Below, in pieces: positions 14,663-23,091 of a DNA stretch of 32,181 nucleotides. A program made the translations under genes and the position numbers. Location: positions 409-32,589 of the forward strand of contig CAJUPW010000005.1 in assembly GCA_910588635.1 (NCBI GenBank), given 5' to 3'. Each line of letters opens with the position of its first letter. Within the stretch, counting starts at the first letter, position 1. The DNA comes from an uncultured Oscillospiraceae bacterium. Its GTDB lineage: Bacteria; Bacillota; Clostridia; Oscillospirales; Oscillospiraceae. The notes beneath the pieces are model-generated. The model did no database searches. It saw nothing but the letters and a program-made list of their open reading frames with translations, and was not told where the DNA came from.

Positions 14663-15931
14663 ATGGCATACCGCCCCCTGGCGGACGAAATACGGCCCAC
14701 CAGCCTGGATGAGGTGGTGGGTCAGGGCCATATTTTGGGGAAGGACGGCCTGCTCCGGCGGATTGTGGAGGGGGGCAGCGTCCCCAATCTGATCTTCTAC
14801 GGCCCCTCGGGCACGGGCAAGACCACGGTGGCCAACATCATCGCCCAGCGGACCAACCGGCCCCTCCACCGGCTCAACGCCACCACCGCCTCCATCTCGG
14901 ACATCAAGGACATTATGGCGGACATCGGCACCCTTCTCGCCCCGGAGGGGGTGCTGCTCTACCTGGACGAGATTCAATATTTCAACAAGAAGCAGCAGCA
15001 GTCCCTGTTGGAGTTTATGGAGGACGGGCGGATCACCCTCATCGCCTCCACCACGGAAAACCCCTTTTTCGCCGTGTTCGGAGCGGTGCTGTCCCGGGCC
15101 AGCGTGTTCGAGTTCAAGCAGATCACCGCCGCGGACGTGCTCCCGGCCATCGACAGAGGCATTGATATCATGTCAAAGCGGCTGGGCGCGGAGGCCGTCT
15201 GCGAGGAGGGCGTCCGGGAGCATATCGCCTCCGCCTGCGGCGGGGACGTGCGCAAGGCCATGAACGCCGTGGAGCTGCTGCTCACCGCCGCCGGAAGGGA
15301 GCAAGGAAAACTCCTTGTCACCTTGGAGGACGCGCAGACCGCCGCCCAGAAGTCGGCCATGCGCTACGACCGGGAGGGAGACGCCCACTTCGACATCGCC
15401 TCGGCCCTGATGAAATCTCTTCGGGGCTCCGACCCGGACGCCGCCCTCCACTACTTGGCCCGGCTGCTGGAGGCGGGGGACCTGATTACCGCCATCCGGC
15501 GCATTTTGTGCTCGGCCAGCGAGGATATCGGCCTGGCCTACCCTATGGCCGTGCCCATTGTCAAGGCCTGCGTGGACAACGCCCTTCAATTGGGCCTGCC
15601 CGAGGCCAAGCTGCCCCTGGCCGAGGCGGTGATCCTGCTGGCCACCGCCCCCAAGTCCAACACCGCCTGTATGGCCATTGACGCCGCCCTGGCGGACGTC
15701 CGGGCGGGGCGCACCGGGAGCATTCCTCGGGAGCTGCAGAATGTCCACGCCGACTCCGCCGGCCAGGAGCGGGCACAGGGCTACAAGTACCCCCACAGCT
15801 TCCCCCGGCACTGGGTTGCCCAGCAGTACCTGCCCGACGAGCTGGCGGGGACCTGCTACTACCAGTACGGCGACAACAAGACCGAACAGGCCGCCAAGCG
15901 GTACTGGGAGGAGATCAAGGGAGAGAGATAA
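14663..15931 (+). CDS. rarA: Replication-associated recombination protein A (RarA/MgsA)
   Basis: 422 residues, the usual length. AAA+ clamp-loader-like ATPase that acts at stalled or gapped replication forks. Visible features: MAYRPLADEIRPTSLDEVVGQ start, Walker A GPSGTGKT (about residues 47-54), Walker B LLYLDEIQ, sensor 1 STTENP, sensor 2 CGGDVRKAMN, then the helical tetramerisation region with GLAYPMA and the C-terminal YKYPHSFPRHWVAQQYLPD. Tightly packed between the metallopeptidase gene and the TSUP gene, whose ATG directly follows its TAA. Confidence 0.93.
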   Translation: MAYRPLADEIRPTSLDEVVGQGHILGKDGLLRRIVEGGSVPNLIFYGPSGTGKTTVANIIAQRTNRPLHRLNATTASISDIKDIMADIGTLLAPEGVLLYLDEIQYFNKKQQQSLLEFMEDGRITLIASTTENPFFAVFGAVLSRASVFEFKQITAADVLPAIDRGIDIMSKRLGAEAVCEEGVREHIASACGGDVRKAMNAVELLLTAAGREQGKLLVTLEDAQTAAQKSAMRYDREGDAHFDIASALMKSLRGSDPDAALHYLARLLEAGDLITAIRRILCSASEDIGLAYPMAVPIVKACVDNALQLGLPEAKLPLAEAVILLATAPKSNTACMAIDAALADVRAGRTGSIPRELQNVHADSAGQERAQGYKYPHSFPRHWVAQQYLPDELAGTCYYQYGDNKTEQAAKRYWEEIKGER

Positions 15932-16708
15932 ATGGAACTGCAAGAGTTGGCGCATATCTGGCTGATCGTCTGCCCGCTGGTGTTTCTGGGCGGGCTGATC
16001 GACGCGGTGGCGGGCGGTGGCGGGCTCATCACCCTTCCGGCCTACCTGCTGGCGGGACTGCCCGCCCACATCGCCTCGGGGACCAACAAGTGCGGCAATG
16101 TGTTTGGCACCTTGCTGTCCACAGGGCGCTTTCTGAAGCGGGGAGACGTCCATATCCCCAGCGCTGTGGCCGGTGCGGCCGGCGCGCTGGCCGGGGCCTG
16201 GGCGGGGGCGAAGCTCAACCTGATTATGCCCGAGCAGATGCTGTACTATGTCATGCTGGCGGTAGTGCCGGTGATGGCGGTTTTTCTGTTATTTAAGCGG
16301 GACTTTGGCCAGGAGGACCGCTCCGGCGAGCTGAGCCGGGGTCAGCTGATGGCAATGGCCTTGGGGATCGGGCTGGTCATCGGCGGATACGACGGCTTTT
16401 TCGGCCCAGGGGCGGGCACTTTCCTTATGCTGGCCTTCACAGGTCTGTGCCGCTTCGACCTGCTCACCGCCTCGGGCAACACCAAGGTGGCCAACTCGGC
16501 CAGTAATCTGGCCTCTCTGGTCACCTTTGCGCTGGCTGGCAAGGTGATGTGGCCGGTGGGCATCCCCGCCGCCCTATGCGGCATCGCCGGCAACTACGTG
16601 GGCTCCAGTCTGGCCCTGAAAGGCGGGGCCAAGGTGATCCGGCCCATGTTCTTTGTGGTGCTGGCGCTGCTGCTGGCCCGGCTGCTCTATGGCCTGCTTG
16701 GCGGGTAA
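15932..16708 (+). CDS. TSUP-family (TauE/SafE) membrane transporter
   Basis: 258 residues, about seven or eight membrane segments, with the duplicated TSUP motif: GLIDAVAGGGGLITLPAYLLAGLP in the first half and GGYDGFFGPGAGTFL with ASGNTKVANSASNLASL in the second. The family exports sulfite, sulfoacetate or related organic anions; the substrate here is unknown. It abuts rarA with no gap and its only visible RBS is inside rarA. Last gene of the operon, followed by a terminator. Confidence 0.88.
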   Translation: MELQELAHIWLIVCPLVFLGGLIDAVAGGGGLITLPAYLLAGLPAHIASGTNKCGNVFGTLLSTGRFLKRGDVHIPSAVAGAAGALAGAWAGAKLNLIMPEQMLYYVMLAVVPVMAVFLLFKRDFGQEDRSGELSRGQLMAMALGIGLVIGGYDGFFGPGAGTFLMLAFTGLCRFDLLTASGNTKVANSASNLASLVTFALAGKVMWPVGIPAALCGIAGNYVGSSLALKGGAKVIRPMFFVVLALLLARLLYGLLGG

Positions 16709-16716
16709 GAGACATA

Positions 16717-16764
16717 AGAAAACCGCTCTCGGGATGCGCTGTGCGTCCCGAGAGCGGTTTTTTA
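16717..16764. terminator. Bidirectional intrinsic terminator
   Basis: Inverted repeat AAAACCGCTCTCGGGA / TCCCGAGAGCGGTTTT with an 11-base loop, six T on the plus side and TTTTC on the minus side. It serves both the TSUP gene and the convergent cardiolipin synthase gene, whose stop codon lies in the T-run. Confidence 0.85.
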
Positions 16765-18285
16765 CATCAGCGGCGCGAACACCCGCAAAATGCTGCGGTA
16801 GAGCTGGAGAAGGATGTTCAAATGCTTGAAGCGCCGCAGGGAATACAGCTCGGAGACCTTCAGCGTGGCCTCAAAGTCCTTTCGGATGTCCCGGATACAG
16901 GGGGCCTCGCACAGCCAAACGCCGTCCTCAAAGTGGAGGAAGAGACTGCGGTAGTCCAGATTGACGGTGCCCACTGTGGCGAAGCGGTCGTCCACCACAA
17001 AGTTTTTGGCGTGGATAAAACCGGGTGTGTACTCGTATATTTGTACCCCCGCCTCCAACAGGGGCTGGTAGTGGGCCCGGGTGACCTCAAAGACATACCG
17101 CTTGTCGGGAATATGGGGGGTGATAATCCGCACATCCACCCCGGACTTGGCGGCGTTGCACAAAGCAGTGTTGGTGGCTACATCGACAATCAGGTAGGGA
17201 GTGGTGATATAGATATAATTTTTGGCCTTGGAAATCATGTTCAAATAAACCGACTGGCCAACTGCCTCCCGGTCCAGGGGGGTGTCGGTGTAGGGCTGAA
17301 CGTACCCCGTCCAGGGCCGCACCGGGGAAGCTGGGGGGCGGAAGCGCTCAAAATCCTCGTCCCAGTCGGCGATGTTGTCCCACATGGTGAGGAACATCAC
17401 CGTCATGGACCAGACGGCGTCCCCCTCCAGCAGGATGGCGCTGTCCTTCCAGTGGCCGAAGCGCTCCCGGACGTTGATATACTCGTCGGCCAGGTTGAAG
17501 CCGCCGGTAAAGCCCACCTTCCCGTCGATGATAAGCAGCTTCCGGTGGTCCCGGTTGTTCAGCCGCAGAGACATCACCGGCGTCAGCCGGTTGAATACCC
17601 GGCACTGGATGCCCTTTTTATTCAGCGTCTCGTTGTAGTCCCGGGGCAGGGTGAACATGCAGCCGAAGTCGTCGTACAGCACCCGGACCTCCACGCCCTG
17701 AGCGGCCTTGCGTTCCAGGATGGCAAGGATGCTGTCCCAAAAGACCCCGGGCTGGATGATGAAATACTCCAGAAAGATGTATTTTTCCGCTTTCTCCAGC
17801 TCATCCAGCATCCGGGGGAACACCTCATCGCCCAGAGGGAAGTATTCCGTCTCGGTATTGGTGTAGGCGGGGCAGGCGGCCCGGCGCTCCAGGTAGCTGG
17901 CCTGCCCGGCGGCGTCGCCCCCCAGGGGAAGCAGATCGTCCGCCTTAAAGTCGTCCTTCAGCGTCTGGGCGGATTTCTCCAGCATGCCCTGCATCCGCTT
18001 CTGGGTGCGCTTGGGGATGTAGCCCCCGCCTATCAGCAGGTAAAAGACGCCGCCGAAGATGGGGAAGGGCAGAATCAGCAGCAGCCAGGCAATTTTATAC
18101 CCCGGTTCCATGCGGCTGCCCACGATGGCCAGGGCGGCCGCCACGCTCAGGGCGATGCAGCCCCAGTAAAAGAGGGCGGTAGAGGAGAAGGAGACGACCA
18201 CAATGGCCAGAGCGGCAATCTGGACCAGCAGTGCCAGCGCCACGAACACCGAACGGTGAAAGAGGATATAGAGGACTTTTTTCAT
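16762..18285 (-). CDS. cls: Cardiolipin synthase (phospholipase D type)
   Basis: 507 residues. Condenses two phosphatidylglycerol molecules to cardiolipin and glycerol at the membrane. Two N-terminal membrane segments (about 12-32 and 36-56) plus a third near 65-85 precede two PLD domains. The catalytic HxKxxxxD motifs are complete: H247-K249-D254 (HRKLLIID) and H425-K427-D432 (HAKNFVVD). AAGAGG precedes the ATG. It lies 23 bases downstream of the YfcE-like phosphoesterase gene, so the two are probably co-transcribed. Confidence 0.92.
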   Translation of the reverse strand: MKKVLYILFHRSVFVALALLVQIAALAIVVVSFSSTALFYWGCIALSVAAALAIVGSRMEPGYKIAWLLLILPFPIFGGVFYLLIGGGYIPKRTQKRMQGMLEKSAQTLKDDFKADDLLPLGGDAAGQASYLERRAACPAYTNTETEYFPLGDEVFPRMLDELEKAEKYIFLEYFIIQPGVFWDSILAILERKAAQGVEVRVLYDDFGCMFTLPRDYNETLNKKGIQCRVFNRLTPVMSLRLNNRDHRKLLIIDGKVGFTGGFNLADEYINVRERFGHWKDSAILLEGDAVWSMTVMFLTMWDNIADWDEDFERFRPPASPVRPWTGYVQPYTDTPLDREAVGQSVYLNMISKAKNYIYITTPYLIVDVATNTALCNAAKSGVDVRIITPHIPDKRYVFEVTRAHYQPLLEAGVQIYEYTPGFIHAKNFVVDDRFATVGTVNLDYRSLFLHFEDGVWLCEAPCIRDIRKDFEATLKVSELYSLRRFKHLNILLQLYRSILRVFAPLM

Positions 18286-18308
18286 ATTAAAATACCTCTT
18301 ATTATGCG

Positions 18309-18767
18309 CTACATCTGATGCAGGGTGCAGGAGATATCCCCGTCCTCCAGTTCAATCAGGCCGTAGCTGGAGCGGGCGGGGCCGGGATTCATCATCCACA
18401 GGCCGTCCTCCAGCCGCCGGCACAGAGGGACGTGGGTATGGCCGAAAAGGAGAATATCCGCCCCCACAGCCCGGGCGTCGGCGATGGCCGTGGCATAGCC
18501 GCTCTTGACGCCCCAGCGGTGGCCGTGGGAGAGCAGGACGGACTTCCCTCCCAGCTTAATCTCCTTCTTGACAGGGACGGTCGTCCCCCAGCCGTCGCAA
18601 TTGCCGGGGACAAGGCAGAAGGGCAGCATGGGGTAGTGTTCGGCCACCTGCTCGGCGTCGTCCATCATGTCGCCCAGGTGGATGACCTGCTGGGGCTTGT
18701 GGAGGTCAATGGCGGCGTACATTCCGGACAGGGAGCGGTGTGAGTCGGAAAAAACCAGGATTTTCAT
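18309..18767 (-). CDS. YfcE/MJ0936-family metallophosphoesterase
   Basis: 152 residues with all metal-ligand motifs of small calcineurin-like phosphoesterases: FSDSH near the start, LGDMMDD, VPGNCD, SHGH and FGHTH. Such enzymes hydrolyse phosphodiesters with Mn2+-like metals in vitro; the physiological substrate is unknown. First gene of the pair with cardiolipin synthase. Confidence 0.88.
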   Translation of the reverse strand: MKILVFSDSHRSLSGMYAAIDLHKPQQVIHLGDMMDDAEQVAEHYPMLPFCLVPGNCDGWGTTVPVKKEIKLGGKSVLLSHGHRWGVKSGYATAIADARAVGADILLFGHTHVPLCRRLEDGLWMMNPGPARSSYGLIELEDGDISCTLHQM

Positions 18768-18841
18768 GCTGTATCACCTTGCCTTTGCACTGCATATACT
18801 GGAGTAGTCAAGGGCCTGAACGCCCTGTGAGGAGTGTGGAC

Positions 18842-19081
18842 ATGGAGTTATCAAAAAAGAACCGGGACGCGATTTCCCAACTGGCGCAGTCCAGCGACGC
18901 ACAGAAGCTGATGGCGCTCCTGAACAGGCAGAGCGGCCACGTTCAGGAGGCGGCCCGGCAGGCCGCGGCGGGCGACCCCAGCCAATTGATGACCATTATG
19001 AACCAGCTGATGCACAGCAAGGAGGGCGCCGAGCTGGTGGACCGCATCGGCAGCCAGGCCAAACAGGCGGGACTGGAATAG
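18842..19081 (+). CDS. Small conserved-looking protein of unknown function
   Basis: 79 residues, all helical in appearance, no Cys, no membrane segment: SKKNRDAISQLAQSSDAQKL then MTIMNQLMHSKEGAELVDRI. Start is the ATG at 18842 with GAGGAG upstream; a longer in-frame start overlaps the promoter region and the divergent gene and is rejected. First of three plus-strand genes (18842-19887), two of which overlap. Not recognised as a named family; the helical MxxIMNQLM pattern recurs in the next gene (AMNQIMALA), hinting that the two proteins are related. Confidence 0.7.
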   Translation: MELSKKNRDAISQLAQSSDAQKLMALLNRQSGHVQEAARQAAAGDPSQLMTIMNQLMHSKEGAELVDRIGSQAKQAGLE

Positions 19082-19151
19082 CGGCGGCCCTTGGCCGTCC
19101 ACCCAAACCGCAGTCCGGCGAAGCTTGCGGCGATGAGAGGGGGCGAACCCG

Positions 19152-19559
19152 ATGGCGGGCTTTGAGGAACAACTGAATTCCATCCTGGGCAATCAGGAAG
19201 CGATGAACCAGATCATGGCCCTGGCCCGTTCCCTGTCGGGGGAGCAGACGCCTGCCCCGGAGCAGGCCGGTCTGGCCGAGGGGGAGAACTATGCGCCGGT
19301 GGCGGCGGAGACGCCGCCACCGGATTTGTCCGCCATGCTGGGACAGCTGGACCCCAAAATGCTCCAGCTGGGGATGGAGGTCATGCGCCAGGTCCAGAGC
19401 ACGGGGGACCGAAACGCCGCCTTGCTCAACGCCTTGCGACCCTTTCTGCGGGAGGAGCGGCAGGCCCGGCTGGACCGGGCTATACAGATTGCCCGGATGG
19501 CCAAGGCGGTCCGGGTGGCGCTGGGGGTCCTTGGCGGGAAGGAGGGGGAGCTTGTATAA
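19152..19559 (+). CDS. Protein of unknown function, helical, Met/Gln rich
   Basis: 135 residues. N-terminal helix FEEQLNSILGNQEAMNQIMALARSL, an acidic/Pro linker (about 36-58), then PDLSAMLGQLDPKMLQLGMEVM and a basic C-terminal helix RQARLDRAIQIARMAKAVRVALGVLG. No signal peptide. GAGAGGGGG precedes the ATG. It overlaps the next gene by 8 bases. Function unknown; the shared QIM/LGQLDPK style suggests a family private to these Clostridia. Confidence 0.7.
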   Translation: MAGFEEQLNSILGNQEAMNQIMALARSLSGEQTPAPEQAGLAEGENYAPVAAETPPPDLSAMLGQLDPKMLQLGMEVMRQVQSTGDRNAALLNALRPFLREERQARLDRAIQIARMAKAVRVALGVLGGKEGELV

Positions 19560-19887
19560 CCGTTATATCCCCCAGGACGTATCCTATACGCCTGTGGAGG
19601 GGACGGCCCCCGGCCGTCCCGGTTCCCATCGGCCGCCCTTCCGATTTTCGGATATCCTGGGGGGGAAGGAGGGGCTGTCCGGCCTTTTGGGGAACAGGGA
19701 AGGGGGCGGACTGTCCGGTCTGCTGAAGTCTTTTCATCTGGAGAATATTGACAGCGGCGATGTGCTTCTGCTGCTGATTATGCTGTACTTATTGGTGGAG
19801 GGGGACGACCTGGAGCTGGTCATTGCCCTGGGGCTGGTCCTGCTGATGGGGCTGGGGGATCACGAAGAGCGAGGAGACGCGACCTAG
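19552..19887 (+). CDS. Small membrane-associated protein of unknown function, TTG start
   Basis: 111 residues from TTG at 19552 (MYNRYIPQDVSYTPV), with GGAGGGGGA upstream inside the preceding gene. The first 70 residues are Gly/Pro/Arg rich with two copies of a short motif (GKEGLSGLLGN and GGGLSGLLKS). The C-terminal part (about 75-105) is strongly hydrophobic with acidic breaks: SGDVLLLLIMLYLLVEGDD then LVIALGLVLLMGLGD. The YxRYxPQ start and the DSGD-LLLL helix are a layout I have seen repeatedly in Clostridia, near sporulation-type genes, without a known role. Confidence 0.7.
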   Translation: MYNRYIPQDVSYTPVEGTAPGRPGSHRPPFRFSDILGGKEGLSGLLGNREGGGLSGLLKSFHLENIDSGDVLLLLIMLYLLVEGDDLELVIALGLVLLMGLGDHEERGDAT

Positions 19888-19898
19888 CCTGCCTGAGA

Positions 19899-20660
19899 TC
19901 AGTCCCCCAGCCTGTGCAGGACCTCCCCGTCGGGCAAGGCGAAGCTGCCGTCGGCGGGACAGGGGGTCTGGACAGGGGAGTAGGCGGTCATGCGGTAGAC
20001 GAGCTGTCCGTCTTCCTCCGTTTCGGCGGAGGCCAGCAGGCCGTTCTCTACGCTGATCCAGAAGCGCTGTAGCTGTCGGGAGCCCTCGGGGCGGACCTCG
20101 ACAAAGATACAGGGCAGCTCGCCCCTCGTCTCATAGCCGGCGGAGACGATATCCTCCGGCTCCAGCTCCAGCACCGTCTCATAGGTTGGAATGCGCTGAG
20201 CCAGGTCGGAGGAACGCTCGTCCGCCGGGGCCTGCCTGTACTGAGCGGAGCCGTCGTACCAGTAGTAGAGGGTGTCCTCGCCCGTCAGGTCGTGGCGCAC
20301 TGCGCCGGAGGGGAGGGTCTGGCGGCTGTGGGACCAGCCGCCGTCCGCCCACACCTGGACCTGGACTGAGGAGGAGCCCCCTTCCCAGAAGGTCTCTGCC
20401 GTCAGCGTCCGGTAGTAGCTGGCGGGGCGGGCCAGGGTGGCCACCACCCCGGTGACCGTCTGTGTGGTGACCTCCACCCGCTGGTAGTCCTGCTCCTGGC
20501 CGCCCGAGCCGGAAATGTCCCCGGGACCGGCGCTGGAGGAGGGGAGAATCACTTTTGGGGTGTCGGCCGCGAAAAGGACCCGGCCGAAGCTGGCAAGCAT
20601 AGCCGCGGCCATAAGCAGGATGATGGCCGCCACGATGACCAGCCGCTTTTTTTGTTCCAG
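19899..20660 (-). CDS. Membrane-anchored extracytoplasmic protein of unknown function, apparent CTG start
   Basis: 253 residues if started at CTG 20660, which has AGGAGG nine bases before it and gives a normal signal anchor: EQKKRLV then IVAAIILLMAAAMLASFG. The nearest conventional start, GTG at 20633, has no RBS and loses the basic residues. After a Ser/Gly linker the domain (about 65-245) is beta-rich, with paired strands such as SSVQVQVWADGGWSH and FWISVENGLLASAETEEDG, resembling a LolA/RseB-like lipid-binding fold; this is a guess. Last gene of the trpS-tagO-wecB strand, separated from wecB by the REPIN-like element. Confidence 0.65.
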   Translation of the reverse strand: MEQKKRLVIVAAIILLMAAAMLASFGRVLFAADTPKVILPSSSAGPGDISGSGGQEQDYQRVEVTTQTVTGVVATLARPASYYRTLTAETFWEGGSSSVQVQVWADGGWSHSRQTLPSGAVRHDLTGEDTLYYWYDGSAQYRQAPADERSSDLAQRIPTYETVLELEPEDIVSAGYETRGELPCIFVEVRPEGSRQLQRFWISVENGLLASAETEEDGQLVYRMTAYSPVQTPCPADGSFALPDGEVLHRLGD

Positions 20661-20673
20661 GTTCCTTCACCTC

Positions 20674-20751
20674 CTGTAGGGGGCGGCCTCCGAGCCGCCC
20701 CGCTGTTCGGGGCCCGGTGTGACGGGGCGGCTCGGAGGCCGCCCCCTACAG
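20674..20751. repeat. REPIN-like element: two inverted palindromic hairpins
   Basis: Two perfect 29-base arms (20674-20702 and 20723-20751) in inverted orientation around a 20-base spacer. Each arm is itself a palindrome (GGGGCGGC and GCCGCCCC around 6 bases), so the unit is two REP-like hairpins facing each other. Perfect identity of the arms implies recent insertion or ongoing conversion. It fills the gap between the wecB stop (20753) and the RBS of the next gene, and its left end supplies the CAG at the edge of that RBS. Confidence 0.85.
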
Positions 20752-20752
20752 C

Positions 20753-21910
20753 TCATAATGGAATATTTCCGAATTCCTCCGGAGGCGTTTCCCGGCGGCC
20801 GAAGTGCCAGATGATGGCATCGGCGATACGGCGGCAGGCATGTCCATCCCCGTAGGGATTGGCGGCGTGGGCCATTTTGTCGTACTCCGCCCGGTCGGAT
20901 AGCAGCCGGGAGGCCATTTGGAAGATGACCTCCTCCTCCACGCCGGCCAGCCGGACGGTGCCGGCGGCCACCGCCTCGGGCCGCTCCGTCTCCTTCCGCA
21001 GGACAAGCACCGGCTTGCCCAAAGCGGGGGCCTCCTCCTGGAGCCCGCCGGAGTCGGTCATGACCAGATGGCACCGGGCCATGAGGTTGTGCATCTCCCG
21101 CACATCCAGGGGGGAGGTGAGGTGGATGCGGGGGTGGTTGTCCAGATATTTGTGGGCCGCCTCCTGGACCACGGGGGAGAGGTGGACCGGGTAGACCAGC
21201 TCCGCCTCTGGGAAGGCGTCGGCGACGCGCCGCAAGGCGGTCATGATGTTGACCATGGGCTGGCCGTAGTTCTCCCGCCGGTGGCAGGTGATCAAAATCA
21301 CTTGTCGGTTGACATAATCCAAATCATTCAAGATATCCGATCTAAAGGCAAAATCCTTTACAATCGTTGTCTGGAGGGCGTCGATGACGGTATTGCCCGT
21401 CAGAAAGACGCCCTTTGTGATATTCTCCCGGGCCAGGTTGTCCCGGTTGGCCACGGTGGGGCAGAAGTGCAGGTCTGCGATGGCCCCTACCAGCTTCCGG
21501 TTGATCTCCTCGGGGTAGGGGGACCACTTGTCATAGGTGCGCAGTCCCGCCTCCACATGGCCCACGGGAATCTTGTGGTAGAAGGCGGCCAGCGCCCCGG
21601 CGAAGGTGGTGGAGGTGTCGCCGTGGACCAGCACCAGGTCGGGCCGGGCCTGCTCCAGAACGCCGTCCATGCCGTTGAGGCACTTGGCGGCGATGGTGGA
21701 CAGGGTCTGCCGGGGCTCCATCACGTTCAGGTCGTAGTCGGGCTTTAGTCCAAAAATATCCAGCACCGAGTCCAGCATCTCCCGATGCTGGGCGGTGACG
21801 CAGCAGACGGCTTCAAGCTCGGGGCGACTGGACAGCTCCAGAGCCAGAGGGGCCATTTTGATGGCCTCCGGCCGGGTGCCAAAGACGGTCATTACTTTCA
21901 ATCTCTTCAT
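20753..21910 (-). CDS. wecB: UDP-N-acetylglucosamine 2-epimerase, non-hydrolysing
   Basis: 385 residues. Interconverts UDP-GlcNAc and UDP-ManNAc in the cytoplasm (WecB/MnaA family). Family sequence is clear throughout: VMTVFGTRPEAIKMAPL at the start, VHGDTSTTFAGALAAFY, HVEAGLRTYDKWSPYPEEINR (in two parts), and TDSGGLQEEAPALGKPVLVLR. The ATG overlaps the end of tagO by 4 bases (ATGA), so the two are translationally coupled; together they supply the linkage-unit sugars of teichoic-acid-like wall polymers. Confidence 0.93.
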   Translation of the reverse strand: MKRLKVMTVFGTRPEAIKMAPLALELSSRPELEAVCCVTAQHREMLDSVLDIFGLKPDYDLNVMEPRQTLSTIAAKCLNGMDGVLEQARPDLVLVHGDTSTTFAGALAAFYHKIPVGHVEAGLRTYDKWSPYPEEINRKLVGAIADLHFCPTVANRDNLARENITKGVFLTGNTVIDALQTTIVKDFAFRSDILNDLDYVNRQVILITCHRRENYGQPMVNIMTALRRVADAFPEAELVYPVHLSPVVQEAAHKYLDNHPRIHLTSPLDVREMHNLMARCHLVMTDSGGLQEEAPALGKPVLVLRKETERPEAVAAGTVRLAGVEEEVIFQMASRLLSDRAEYDKMAHAANPYGDGHACRRIADAIIWHFGRRETPPEEFGNIPL

Positions 21911-23037
21911 TTGTCCGAGCGGTCCTCCTCACCGAAAAAGTTGTCGTTGCCGGAAATCTGGTTGGTCCTCCGGCTTCTGTGTTCCGGTTCGCCGGCATTG
22001 GCGCGGTCGAGAAACAGCTTGCCGGCCACCGCTCCCGCTGCGCACAGGGCCAGCAGGAACAGCATGGCCCGCACCACGCCGATGGTGGTGAGCACTACGG
22101 CGGACAGGCCTAGAATCGCGCTGATGACGTAGAGTACAGCCACCGCCTGCTTCTGGGTGAAGCCCATGTCGATAAGCCGGTGGTGGATATGTCCCCGGTC
22201 GGGCTTCATGGGGGACTGGCCGTGGGACACCCGGCGCAGGATGGCGAAGCAGGTGTCGAAGATGGGCAAGCCCAGCATAAGGAAGGGGACGGCAAAGGAG
22301 ATGATGGTGGCGTATTTGAACAGCCCCTGGATGGACACCACCGCCAGAACGAAGCCCAGGAAGGTGGAGCCGGTGTCCCCCATGAAAATTTTGGCGGGGT
22401 TCAGGTTATAGGGCAGAAATCCGATGCAGGCCCCGGACAGCGCGGCCATGAGGACGGCCACGTCGGGCTCGGCCACGCTCAGAGCGATGACCAGCATGGT
22501 CATGGAGCTGATGGTGGACACGCCGCAGGCCAGGCCGTCCAGGCCGTCGATGAGGTTGACGGCGTTTGTGATGCCCACGATCCAGAATACCGTGATGGGG
22601 ATGGCCAGCCAGCCCAGCTCCCAGAAGGGGTTTTTGCTGAATACGTTGGGGTTGGAGAGAAAGTCGATGCGGTTGCCGTGGAGCACGGCGATAAGGGCGG
22701 CTCCAATCTGGACAAAGAACTTGGGCAGGGCAGGCAAGACAAAGATGTCGTCCAGAATTCCCAGAATGACGATGACGACGGCTCCCAGCAGCATGCCCCG
22801 CAGCTCGGCGGTAAGGGGCTGGAATATCAGCACGCTGAGAATGAAGCCGAAGAAGATGGCCAGGCCCCCCATACGGGGGATGGGGTGGTCGTGCATCCGG
22901 CGGGTGTCCTTGGGAACATCCACCGCTCCGATCCGGAAGGCCAGAGAGCGAATTACCGGCGTGGAAATCAGGGCGACCAGGGCGGCCACAAGGAGAGCGG
23001 CCAGGGCCAGCCCGACGACAGGAAGTTGGATCATCAT
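21907..23037 (-). CDS. tagO: Undecaprenyl-phosphate GlcNAc-1-phosphate transferase (TagO/WecA, MraY family)
   Basis: 376 residues, about ten membrane segments. Transfers GlcNAc-1-phosphate to undecaprenyl phosphate, the first committed step of wall teichoic acid or related polymers. Hallmarks: RRMHDHPIPRMGGLAIF, the Mg2+-binding LGILDDIF, NAVNLIDGLDGLA, FMGDTGSTFLGF and the C-terminal DRGHIHHRLIDMGF. A charged 25-residue tail ends the protein. AGAGG precedes ATGATG. It lies 54 bases downstream of trpS and overlaps wecB. Confidence 0.92.
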   Translation of the reverse strand: MMIQLPVVGLALAALLVAALVALISTPVIRSLAFRIGAVDVPKDTRRMHDHPIPRMGGLAIFFGFILSVLIFQPLTAELRGMLLGAVVIVILGILDDIFVLPALPKFFVQIGAALIAVLHGNRIDFLSNPNVFSKNPFWELGWLAIPITVFWIVGITNAVNLIDGLDGLACGVSTISSMTMLVIALSVAEPDVAVLMAALSGACIGFLPYNLNPAKIFMGDTGSTFLGFVLAVVSIQGLFKYATIISFAVPFLMLGLPIFDTCFAILRRVSHGQSPMKPDRGHIHHRLIDMGFTQKQAVAVLYVISAILGLSAVVLTTIGVVRAMLFLLALCAAGAVAGKLFLDRANAGEPEHRSRRTNQISGNDNFFGEEDRSDK

Positions 23038-23091
23038 AGTTGAGAACCTCTTTTTATCTGTGGGTGGGCGTATACGAAACAGAAAACAGGC

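Noticed and set aside
15173..16153. 326-codon minus-strand frame over rarA and the TSUP gene
   Set aside because: Antisense shadow of two well-recognised genes.
16549..18318. 589-codon open frame on the plus strand
   Set aside because: Lies antisense to cardiolipin synthase and over the end of the TSUP gene, both with intact catalytic or family motifs. Low-complexity Gly/Val/His/Gln composition is typical of antisense reading of GC-rich genes.
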